A model generated the notes under the pieces. The model saw nothing but the letters and a program-made list of their open reading frames with translations, had not been told where the DNA came from and searched no databases. From positions 1 through 24,414 of the forward strand of contig JBBDIP010000037.1 of assembly GCA_040880305.1 (NCBI GenBank): a stretch of DNA of 24,414 nt. Reading direction: 5' to 3'. Positions 16,149-22,910 of the stretch are shown one piece after another. The DNA is from JBBDIP01 sp040880305 (GTDB lineage Bacteria > Bacillota > Sulfobacillia > Fermentithermobacillales > Fermentithermobacillaceae). The position numbers and the translations under genes are program-made. The first letter of the stretch is position 1. Each line of letters begins with the position of its first letter.

Positions 16149-17157
16149 CTACCTAAGTGAGTTCAGCAGTTTGGCCGCAGTGCTGACAACAACGTCCGCC
16201 GCTTCGGGCGACAAGTGAGACGAAAGCGCTTCGTAGCCGCCTTCTGCGTAAGCTTCCCTGTCAGGTATGTAGCCTACATACCCGTTCATGTAGGAGACAA
16301 TCATGGTGTACTTGAACGGCGAGCTGTCGCGGATGGCCTTTCCGAGACTTGAGAACAGCTCCCCGGGAACCATGGCTATTCCGAGATCTCCAACCCTCGC
16401 CGCCGCGATCTCCGCCCTGAACTCCAGCGAATCGAAGTAGCCTGACATGCCGCGCTCACGCAGGGCGCCTTCCAGGCGAGTCTTGACCACCCTCACCTCT
16501 GCCGGCGTCGCTCCCGCCTTGACAGCCTCGTCATGGATCTTCTGGTACTCGGCCACGCGCCGGTCGGCTTCTTCCCTACCGGGCAGCTGCTTCCTCGGAA
16601 GCTCCACGATCTGGCTCGCTGCCGCAACAGCCGCGTCATCAAGCACGACGTCGGGGGCGCATGCGAGAGCCGCCACGTGGCCTCCCAGCAAAATGCCAAA
16701 GCGCTCGAGTTCAGCCCAAGACTGACCCCTGCGAGTGAACCTGGTGCTAACATCCCCGGCCGAACCGTTAGCCCATAGCACCGGGATGTCGCGGGCCAAA
16801 ATCCGCCTGACTGCTGCCGCCATCGCGCCCGGGTAGTCCGCGGTGATCAGAAGGTTTGCCGGGCTCATTACCGTCGGATGGCAACCAAACGAGCCCATGA
16901 TCCCTTTGACCCCGTCGCCACCCTGCCACGACCGAGAGGGCCGAGGCTTTCTCGCGAGCGGCTTCGACATGGGAGCGAGGGAACCCGATCAGATCGCTTA
17001 TCGCCATGGCGAAGGTATCCTGCCCCGACTGGAACACCCATGCTTTCGTATGTATGTCGTCGTGGATACCGGTGCCGGGCCCCTTCCTGTCCCCGTAACC
17101 GCCTAGATTAGCGGGAATCTCTGGGGTGATGACAACTTCCTTAAACCCGATCTTCAC
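16149..17157 (-). pseudogene. Neutral ceramidase-like hydrolase, broken by internal deletion and frameshift
   Basis: The gene starts normally at GTG 17157 (GGAGAGGTGG six bases upstream) and reads MKIGFKEVVITPEIPANLGGY through to AREKASALS (residue 75). The downstream family sequence resumes in another frame at about 16910 (GVKGIMGSFGCHPTVMSP, then SADY-like TADYPGAMA) and continues to the stop at 16149. Intact members, such as the 416-residue one at 6816-8066, have about 100 more residues between these points, including the zinc-binding THxH motif. So this copy has lost the metal site and is out of frame: total length is 1009 bp, not a multiple of three. It is almost certainly non-functional unless the lesion is an assembly error. 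It lies between EIIB and the shortened SIS gene. Confidence 0.8.
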
Positions 17158-17178
17158 TCTGTTCCACCTCTCCCCACA

Positions 17179-17673
17179 CTACAATCCCTTGTTCTTGAGG
17201 GACTCGATGAAGTCGCCGGCGGATTCAGACGGGACCATCCTGCACGTCAGAGTCTTGCCGTACAGCTCCTGGACCTTTCGGTAGAGGACGGCTTCTTCCG
17301 GAGTCACGGCCACTGACTTCATGACCATCTTGAAGTTGGTGCCGGGGGTGGGCGCCTGGTTGCCTACGTTGACCTCCACCGGGTTCAGCCCGCCTTCCAT
17401 GAGCGCCAGCGCGTCGGACGGCAACTTGGCTATGACAAGGATCTTCTCAGTGAGACCTTTGGGGGAGAGGCAGTGAGCCAGGGTATCCTGGATGGACAAG
17501 ACCGAGGTCTTGACGCCTCGGGCGGCTTGCGGGAGCATCAGTTTCTGGATGGGGTCCTTGGAGACCTTGTCATTGCAGACGATGATGTGGTTGGCCCCGA
17601 CCGAGCCGACCCATGTGACCGTCACCTGCCCATGAATCAGCCTGTTGTCTATCCTCATGTGCACTACGGACAT
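17179..17673 (-). CDS. PTS EIIB component, mannose/fructose/sorbose family
   Basis: This 164-residue cytoplasmic IIB protein receives phosphate from IIA and passes it to the sugar bound by IIC/IID. The family opening MRIDNRLIHGQVTVTW puts the phosphorylated histidine at residue 14, followed by IIVCNDKVSKDPIQKLMLPQAA, typical of Man-family IIB. Length is normal. ATG start at 17673 with GGAGGTGC about nine bases upstream; 38 bp after the IIA gene. As the last gene of the permease set, it is followed 21 bp later by the broken ceramidase-like gene. Sugar specificity cannot be read from IIB, but the neighbourhood suggests an amino sugar or amino-sugar acid. Confidence 0.95.
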   Translation of the reverse strand: MSVVHMRIDNRLIHGQVTVTWVGSVGANHIIVCNDKVSKDPIQKLMLPQAARGVKTSVLSIQDTLAHCLSPKGLTEKILVIAKLPSDALALMEGGLNPVEVNVGNQAPTPGTNFKMVMKSVAVTPEEAVLYRKVQELYGKTLTCRMVPSESAGDFIESLKNKGL

Positions 17674-17711
17674 CTACGTTGCACCTCCACGCATTATGTA
17701 GGCATCGAGCC

Positions 17712-18119
17712 TTAAGCGTTCTCTTGGCTCTCCCGTATCATGTTTCCTGCGTTTATGATGCCCGACCGGCCGGACTCAAGGATGGAGTCTGCCAGTTCCC
17801 GAAGAGGCATCTCGCGCTGCATTATGGCTTCGAGTAACATAGGCAGGTTTACCCCGGTAAGGACTTCGACCCCGTCGCCCACAAGGGAAAGGGCGGAGTT
17901 TGCGGGCGTGGCGCCGAACAGGTCTGTGAGCACCAGGACCCCGTCGCCCTGGTCGAGCTCCGCGATGGACTTGGCCAGACGCTCCTTAAACCCTTCCGGA
18001 CTGTCTTCGGGCTGCAAGCTCTCCGCCTTCATCAGTTCGGACTTGCCCACGATCATGGACGCCGAATCAAGGAGTCCGGCGGCCAAGGCGCCGTGGGACG
18101 CTACCAGGATGCCTACCAC
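17712..18119 (-). CDS. PTS EIIA component, mannose/fructose/sorbose family
   Basis: This is a free-standing IIA of 135 residues that accepts phosphate from HPr. It opens MVGILVASHGALAAGLLDSA, with the phosphorylated histidine at residue 9, and contains LVLTDLFGATPANSA, the family's second signature. I prefer the GTG at 18119, nine bases after GAGGA and matching the usual MxGIxxxSHG opening. The GTG at 18128 abuts the ribosome site and adds three non-family residues. It is separated from the IID gene by a strong hairpin. Its position third, before IIB, with each domain on its own polypeptide, is common in Man-family systems. Confidence 0.95.
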   Translation of the reverse strand: MVGILVASHGALAAGLLDSASMIVGKSELMKAESLQPEDSPEGFKERLAKSIAELDQGDGVLVLTDLFGATPANSALSLVGDGVEVLTGVNLPMLLEAIMQREMPLRELADSILESGRSGIINAGNMIRESQENA

Positions 18120-18149
18120 TGAAACCACTCCTCGGGACTATGTTGGACA

Positions 18150-18180
18150 TGGAGCGGGATGGGAAACCCACCCCGCTCCA
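18150..18180 (-). promoter_or_regulatory. Strong intercistronic RNA hairpin between EIID and EIIA
   Basis: In the minus-strand transcript a 14-bp stem (TGGAGCGGGGTGGG pairing with CCCATCCCGCTCCA) closes a three-base TTT loop, seven bases after the EIID stop codon. One of the fourteen pairs is a G-U wobble that becomes an A-C mismatch in the plus-strand copy, so the fold is best in the direction of transcription. No U-tract follows. It probably protects or separates the membrane IIC-IID message from the downstream IIA-IIB message, or partly terminates transcription; the role is inferred. Confidence 0.7.
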
Positions 18181-18187
18181 AATCGCT

Positions 18188-19012
18188 CTAGAGAACGTTC
18201 ACCAAGCTAAGAACGAACGTGAGTCCGCAAAGTACGAGAAGCGCCTTTAGGGGCTTCCACTTCATCTTGTACAGCATCGCGTACGCGACTCCCACCAAGG
18301 CGAGCGGGATCATGTACGGGAGAAGGGTATCGAGGATGGTCGACATCTCGATGACCTTTGAGACTACCTTGCCGTCGGCGCCGGTCACGTTCTGAGCGAA
18401 CTTGAGCGGCGTCTTTACCTTAGCCAGGATGCTCGGGACAAACCCGCCGATAACCGTGATGCCCATGATGGACGCGATCTCGGTGATCTGCTGGATCTTG
18501 CCGCCGGAAGCGACCTCGGTCGCCACGTTGATGCCCTCTCTGTGGCCAAGCCAGAACAACGGGAACCTGGTCCAGAACCAGAAGAAGCCGAGGAGCAGCA
18601 TGAGAACTGGTCCAAGGTAGCTTCCGCTAAGGGCGAACGATGCGGCGAACACGCCAACGATAGGCCTGGTCAGGATGCTGACGATGGTGTCGCCGATGCC
18701 CGCGAAGGGACCCATTAGGGCTATCTTCAGGCTATCTCCGACTTCGCCCTGCTCCTGCTCCTCGAGTGCGCACGAGGCGCCGATGATGATCGAAGACATG
18801 GTCGGCTGGGTGTTGTAGAAGACCATGTGACGCTTCAGGGCCTCGAAGAACTCGTGCCCGGTTCCATAGATCTTCTTGAGCACGGGGACCATGGAGTACG
18901 CATACCCAAGGGTCTGCATACGCTCGTAGTTCCAGGACCACTGAAGAGTGAAGTTATGCCTGAATGCAGCCTTCTTTAGATCTGCTGTGGTGACCTTGTT
19001 TTCCTCAGCCAT
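18188..19012 (-). CDS. PTS EIID component, mannose/fructose/sorbose family
   Basis: This 274-residue integral membrane IID subunit pairs with IIC to form the sugar channel. The family opening FRHNFTLQWSWNYERMQTLGYAYSMVPVLKKIYG is at about 18-51, followed by HMVFYNTQPTMSSIIIGASCALEEQ, ALMGPFAGIGDTI and membrane segments at about 110-160, 180-200, 235-252 and the C-terminus. Length is normal. The start ATG shares one base with the IIC stop (TAATG), and AAAGGAGG lies 12 bases upstream, inside the IIC gene. A strong hairpin follows the stop codon. Confidence 0.96.
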   Translation of the reverse strand: MAEENKVTTADLKKAAFRHNFTLQWSWNYERMQTLGYAYSMVPVLKKIYGTGHEFFEALKRHMVFYNTQPTMSSIIIGASCALEEQEQGEVGDSLKIALMGPFAGIGDTIVSILTRPIVGVFAASFALSGSYLGPVLMLLLGFFWFWTRFPLFWLGHREGINVATEVASGGKIQQITEIASIMGITVIGGFVPSILAKVKTPLKFAQNVTGADGKVVSKVIEMSTILDTLLPYMIPLALVGVAYAMLYKMKWKPLKALLVLCGLTFVLSLVNVL

Positions 19013-19755
19013 TATTCAGTCGCGCCTCCTTTCAGGGACTGGTAGATGGTGGCGCCCGCGATACCGACGAGGGCAATACCTAGTACCGGCACCTTAAGGT
19101 AGGCGAACAGGACATATCCCAAAACCAGGAACGGCCAATACTTCTTGGTCGGGAGCATGCCCAGTAGCAGCGCAAACCCAAGGGCCGGGAGGACCGAGCC
19201 GATGGTCTGGATGCTCTTCATGAACCACGCGGGCATCCAGTTGATGAACGACTGGACAGGACCGGAGCCCAGCCAGATGGCCAGAAACACGGGGACCGCG
19301 CGGGCGAGGCCCGACGGCAGCTGTCCGAGAATGTGCATAGCTTCGAACGACCGTAGGTCTTCCCTTTCAATGGCCCTATCAGCAGCATGGATGAATACCG
19401 TAGTGATGGCGCGACGAAAAACGTCGAGCTGGGTCATGAGAAGAGCGGTCGGGACGGCGATGGCGAGACCGCCGGCAAGGCCCTGGCCAGAGATTGCGCC
19501 GAAGGCAGTTCCGAGGATCGCGCCGACCATGAAGTCGGGTATGGTTGCTCCTCCATACGTAGCCATGCCCAAAGACATGAGAGTCAGAGTTGCACCCACC
19601 ATGAGACCGGTCTGGACGTCGCCTACTACCCAGCCTGTGAAAAGGCCGGCGATCAGGGGCTCATTGAACGTGAAGCCTGGGCCCGAGGTCAGGACGATGG
19701 CCACATAGGCGTACACAGCGAGAATGAGCGCAGTGGTAACGCTGAAAGTCTCCAA
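19012..19755 (-). CDS. PTS EIIC component, mannose/fructose/sorbose family
   Basis: This 247-residue integral membrane IIC subunit forms the sugar-binding transport domain. It is highly hydrophobic with 6-7 membrane segments. Family features are GPGFTFNEPLIAGLFTGWVVGD (about 25-46), LMVGATLTLMSLGMATYGGATIPD and a conserved FRRAITTVFIHAADRAIE loop (about 113-130). The start is TTG at 19755 with AAGGAGG seven bases upstream, an excellent ribosome site. The PTS gene order is IIC-IID-IIA-IIB. The 231 bp upstream, before the end of the broken HAD gene, is the best place in the window for a promoter of the permease and everything downstream. Confidence 0.95.
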   Translation of the reverse strand: METFSVTTALILAVYAYVAIVLTSGPGFTFNEPLIAGLFTGWVVGDVQTGLMVGATLTLMSLGMATYGGATIPDFMVGAILGTAFGAISGQGLAGGLAIAVPTALLMTQLDVFRRAITTVFIHAADRAIEREDLRSFEAMHILGQLPSGLARAVPVFLAIWLGSGPVQSFINWMPAWFMKSIQTIGSVLPALGFALLLGMLPTKKYWPFLVLGYVLFAYLKVPVLGIALVGIAGATIYQSLKGGATE

Positions 19756-19986
19756 GAGCCTTCCTCCTTATGTTTATGCGTTGTTGCTCCCAACACCAAC
19801 GTGCGATGACCGGAACGATACCTCTACCGGAACGGCTGGGTCTCGTTATCCCTCCTTCACTTTCGGAGCCGGAAAGCGTCGTTCATGAACCAAGACCGTC
19901 CGTAGAGACGCCTGTGGCGATGTCCGCATAGAACGGGCATCTAGCAGGGCATCTGCTCTCGATTATACCTTTCGCATTCAGTTCTG
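19756..19986 (-). promoter_or_regulatory. Non-coding leader upstream of the PTS genes, with direct repeats and a small hairpin
   Basis: This stretch precedes the IIC start and is not convincingly coding. It contains two exact 9-bp direct repeats, ACCGGAACG on the plus strand (19809-19817 and 19826-19834), spaced 17 bases apart start to start, a plausible pair of operator half-sites. An imperfect hairpin (19779-19801, stem CGTT+GTTG with CAAC+AACG and a three-base bulge) sits between the repeats and the ribosome site. I see only weak sigma-A-like boxes (TTGGTG and CATAAA, 15 bases apart) and no convincing sigma-54 site or catabolite-response element. The regulatory role is inferred from position. 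Confidence 0.35.
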
Positions 19987-20577
19987 TCACCTTATCGCAA
20001 CGCTTCCCGCCAGAGTTCGGAAACCTCTCATGAAGCCGGGGCACGAATGGCTCCACGACTGCAGCCTGGGGCAGAGACCGGCCTCTTCGCAGGCGGTGAT
20101 GAGCCTGTCCCGCGCGAAAATGGCGTCGGCGTAGACGGCTCCCAGTTTGTCCTTGGTGCCATCTCCGACGAAGATGACCCGGTCGTGCTTCTGCCGCCAT
20201 TCCTCTACGACCTGACGCTTGCAGGTGGCGCAACCCTGTCAAGGTAGAACCCGAATCCGTCTGTGGCGATAGCGACCCCGTAATCCCTATGCCGGGCCCA
20301 ATCCACGAATTCTTTGAAGTGAGGCCTAACGATGCAGGCGTCTTTCACAAAATCCATAAGGGCCTCGCGGTCGTTGGGGAGCATGGGCACCATCCGCGTG
20401 AGCCATCCCCATCCGCGTGAGCCATCCCCATCCGGTGGAGCGGCCCCCTCTGCTCTCCCAGTCCAGTTTCAGCCACTTCTGTTTTCCGAAAGTCTGCATC
20501 ATGGCGAGGGTTATGTCCTTCGTCGTGACGGTCCCGTCAAAATCCAGAACGAATCCGATGCTCGTGGTCTTCGCCCC
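19987..20577 (-). pseudogene. Broken second copy of the HAD-IB (MtnX-like) phosphatase
   Basis: This is a degenerate paralogue of the intact phosphatase immediately upstream. It begins right after that gene's stop with IGFVLDFDGTVTTKDIT (motif I, in frame with the stop) but has no ATG, GTG or TTG at the expected place; an ACG occupies a likely start position. A 19-bp tandem duplication at 20391-20428 shifts the frame. After it the frame MLPNDREALMDFVKD...ATDGFGFYLDR continues to about 20240, where a deletion of roughly 40 codons and a second shift join it to GCATCKRQVVEEW and VIFVGDGTKDKLGAVYADAIF (motif IV region). The stop is at 19987. At least three lesions make it non-functional. Confidence 0.82.
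20391..20434. repeat. 19-bp perfect tandem duplication inside the HAD-IB pseudogene
   Basis: The 19-mer CATCCGCGTGAGCCATCCC occurs twice head to tail (20391-20409 and 20410-20428) and is followed by the first six bases of a third copy. Nineteen is not a multiple of three, so the duplication changes the frame. Removing one copy on paper joins the upstream LDFDGTVTT frame directly to the downstream MLPNDREALMDF frame. This identifies the duplication as the lesion for this frameshift. Slipped-strand replication is the likely origin; a sequencing or assembly error is the alternative. Confidence 0.9.
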
Positions 20578-20580
20578 CGG

Positions 20581-21285
20581 TCAGGCGCCATGTCCGGCAT
20601 CCGCCGGGCACAGCCCCCATTCTCCTGGCTCAGCCAGCTTCAGTCCTTTTTCCACGGAATCCATGATGTCGAAGAAGTCGTCCCATCTGGTGAACGGGAT
20701 GCCGGCGCCTTCGCAGAAGTTCGCCAGCTTGTCCCTCCCGAAGATGGCGTGGGACCGGGCGGCCCCAAAGCGATCGCCCAGGCCGTCCCCCACGAATACA
20801 GCCCTGTCGTAGTCGCGCAGGAGTTCCTCCACGCACCTGACCTTGCAGCTTGCGCAAGTCTTGCACGTAGGATGAGGGTGGCCTATTACCACGCGGGGAG
20901 GCGACGCGAAGTCAACGTCGTTCCTGTACACCTCGATATCCGTGATACCGGCGGACCGCAACATTGGGTCCACGTAGAACCCGTAGCCATTGCTTATGGT
21001 AGCAAGCCCGTAGCCCTTGGACCTTGCCCACTCCACGAACTCCAAGAAGCCGGGCCGAAACTCCGTGTTCCTAAGCACCAAGTCGATCAGCATCTTTGGG
21101 TCATTAGGGAAGTAGGCCGCATAGGCCCCAAGCCAGTCCCGTCCCGGCGGTGATTTCACCGCGGCGTTGAGGCGAATACCCTCAGCGACGTCCTTGGGGA
21201 CGAACGTGTCCCTGAGGATGTGAGTTGCGTCGGGAGTTGTGATGGTCCCATCAAAATCCATGGCAAAGACTAATCTCGGCCCCAA
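20581..21285 (-). CDS. HAD-IB family phosphatase (MtnX-like)
   Basis: This 234-residue cytoplasmic HAD-superfamily phosphatase has motif I AMDFDGTIT with nucleophile Asp10 and Asp12, motif II LATISNGYGFYVD, and motif IV VFVGDGLGDRFGA. A cysteine cluster CKTCASCKVRC sits between motifs II and IV, as in many MtnX-like proteins, and may bind metal. It probably dephosphorylates a small phosphorylated metabolite; the substrate is unknown. I chose TTG 21285 because GGAGGAG lies six bases upstream; the ribosome site covers the stop of the SDR remnant. A TTG at 21300 would leave no room for a ribosome site. A broken paralogue follows directly, so the gene was once in tandem. Confidence 0.85.
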   Translation of the reverse strand: MGPRLVFAMDFDGTITTPDATHILRDTFVPKDVAEGIRLNAAVKSPPGRDWLGAYAAYFPNDPKMLIDLVLRNTEFRPGFLEFVEWARSKGYGLATISNGYGFYVDPMLRSAGITDIEVYRNDVDFASPPRVVIGHPHPTCKTCASCKVRCVEELLRDYDRAVFVGDGLGDRFGAARSHAIFGRDKLANFCEGAGIPFTRWDDFFDIMDSVEKGLKLAEPGEWGLCPADAGHGA

Positions 21286-21301
21286 ACAAGGCTCCTCCAA
21301 T

Positions 21302-21657
21302 CTACTTGCCGGCTGACGACCCGCCGTCGACCACCAGCGCCTCGCCGTTTACGAAGCTCGCTTCGTCGGAGGCAAGGAACAGGATCGCGTTGGCGATGTC
21401 CTGGGGGTATCCCTCGAAACCTCTCCCAAAGATGCCCTTGGCCGCGTTGACCCTCACGTTCTTATCCAGTAGGTCAAGCGCCATCGAGTCTTCTGCCCGC
21501 CGCGGCGTTGTTCACGAGGATATGGAGAGCGCCGAAAGCGCGGACTGTCTCGGAGATCATGTTCTGTACCTGATCCGTCTCGCACACATCGACGCCTACC
21601 GCAATTGCTTTGCCGCCGAAGGAGCGGATCTCAGATGCCACCCTTTTCCTCCCCGCC
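21302..21657 (-). pseudogene. SDR-family dehydrogenase remnant
   Basis: Only pieces of a short-chain dehydrogenase remain. The fragment at about 21657-21485 reads RKRVASEIRSFGGKAIAV, VDVCETDQVQNMISETVRAFG and LHILVNNAAAG, i.e. the middle of the Rossmann fold. The N-terminal cofactor motif TGxxxGIG is absent. After a frame change at about 21485 the C-terminal part follows: MALDLLDKNVRVNA then directly GIFGRGFEGYPQDIANAILF and EASFVNGEALVVDGG. The segment with the catalytic Ser-Tyr-Lys and most of the substrate loop are missing. This implies at least three deletions. An intact SDR with a similar C-terminus lies at 13466-14338. Non-functional. Confidence 0.82.
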
Positions 21658-21679
21658 CAATCCCATATCTACTGTCTTC

Positions 21680-22797
21680 TTACTGCCTGGAGAACCGCCT
21701 TTGACCTTTGACATAGGTGGCTTCAACTGTGAGATCCGGGTTCAGGACCGCGATATCCGCGTCCTTAAGCGGCTCGAGGCTCCCCTTGGTCTTGTCGATG
21801 CGGACGATCCTGGCCGGCGTCAGCGACGCCATCTTGACAGCCTCGTGGAGCTTTAGTCCAACCTTGTTTACCAGGGTCCTAAGGTCAAAGTCGATGGTGA
21901 GACTGCTGCCCGCCATGGTGTTGTCAACGCTCTCGTCGAAGCCTTCCATGCGGCAGATGCCATCCTTTTTAATGACGAAGACGCCGTTGGGCCTCTGGTA
22001 GCGACCGTCGGGCATGCCCGCCAGTTCGGACTGGTCGGTGATAAGGGCCACCTTGTCGGTGCCCTTGCAGCGTATGGCGATGTCAAGCGCGGCCGGGTGG
22101 ACGTGCAGCCCGTCCCCGATCAGCTCGCCTGTGATCTCGTCGCAGGTAAGGATGCCACCGACAATGCCGGGTTTTCTGTGGTGCATCCTGGTCATCACGT
22201 TGTAGATGTGGGTGGCGTGCCTGATCCCGGCGTCGACCGCCCTCATAAACAGCTCGTAGTCGCCCTTGGTGTGCGCTACCGCGGGGAGGATGCCGATGCG
22301 CCCGGCCTCTCGGATGACGTCAAAGGAGCCCGGCATCTCGATCCCGAAACCCATGAGAAGCACATGACCCTCTGCGGCTTCCTGGATGGAGTTGAGCGCT
22401 CTGACGTCGGGCTTCAGCAGGTGCGCGTCTACTTCAGGCCTGCCTTCCAGGGCCTTAGGGGCGAGGAACGGACCCTCCATGTGGATGCCGGGGATGTCCG
22501 CGCCACCGGTCCCTCCGGATTTCATGACCTTTACGATCTCGACGCAGTGCTCCTTGGCGTTGACCGTGGGCAACCACGCGGTGCACCCGGTGCTCGGCAG
22601 GAACTGGCCTATCTTCTTGACGGCGTCGACGCCGCCCGAGGCCCTCGCGCCGGCAGCGCCGTGGTGGTGGATGTCTATGAAACCGGGACATTGACAGCAG
22701 CCCCTGCGAACCGAATCTTCTCACCGTCGATAACCAGAACCGCATCCTCTACTATTCGGAGCGGGGTCACCATCTTCTTGGCTTTGAGAGCGAACAA
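21680..22797 (-). pseudogene. nagA: NagA paralogue 3, frameshifted by a short deletion near the N-terminus
   Basis: Most of a NagA-like deacetylase is present and closely resembles the intact copy at 5625-6809: PGFIDIHHHGAAG, GIHMEGPFLAP, VAHTKGDYELF, THIYNVMTRMHHRKPG, GLHVHPAALD and LITDQSELAG, ending at 21680. The N-terminal strand FALKAKKMVTPLRIVEDAVL to FAGAAVNVPV is in another frame, with a plausible TTG start at 22797 (AAGGAGG 11 bases upstream). The two frames meet at about 22690, where the roughly 15 residues between NVP and PGFID seen in the intact paralogue are missing, flanked by GTCCC. The lower part alone lacks a start before the metal motif, so activity is doubtful. An assembly error is possible. 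Confidence 0.82.
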
Positions 22798-22910
22798 TGG
22801 TGGTTGCGCCTCCTTGGAAATGGCGGGTTTCTTCCGCCTAATCTGAGCTTTCCCACCGGAGCGTATCGGCCCCGCCCCCGGCGAGGGAGCGGCGGCCGGT
22901 CGATCTGAAC

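Noticed and set aside
19756..19830. Sigma-54 (LevR-type) promoter for the PTS genes
   Set aside because: Man-family PTS operons in Bacillota often use sigma-54, but I see no good GG-N10-GC element at the right place and no LevR gene in the window.
19883..20242. 119-residue minus-strand frame as a separate gene
   Set aside because: Its first part is an out-of-frame reading of the HAD-IB pseudogene, rich in arginine. The rest (to 19883) shows no family and no ribosome site.
20391..20434. CRISPR or larger satellite repeat
   Set aside because: Only two full units, directly adjacent with no spacers, inside a decayed coding gene.
20332..21153. 273-residue open frame on the plus strand
   Set aside because: It covers the HAD-IB gene and its broken copy in antisense; both show HAD motifs on the minus strand.
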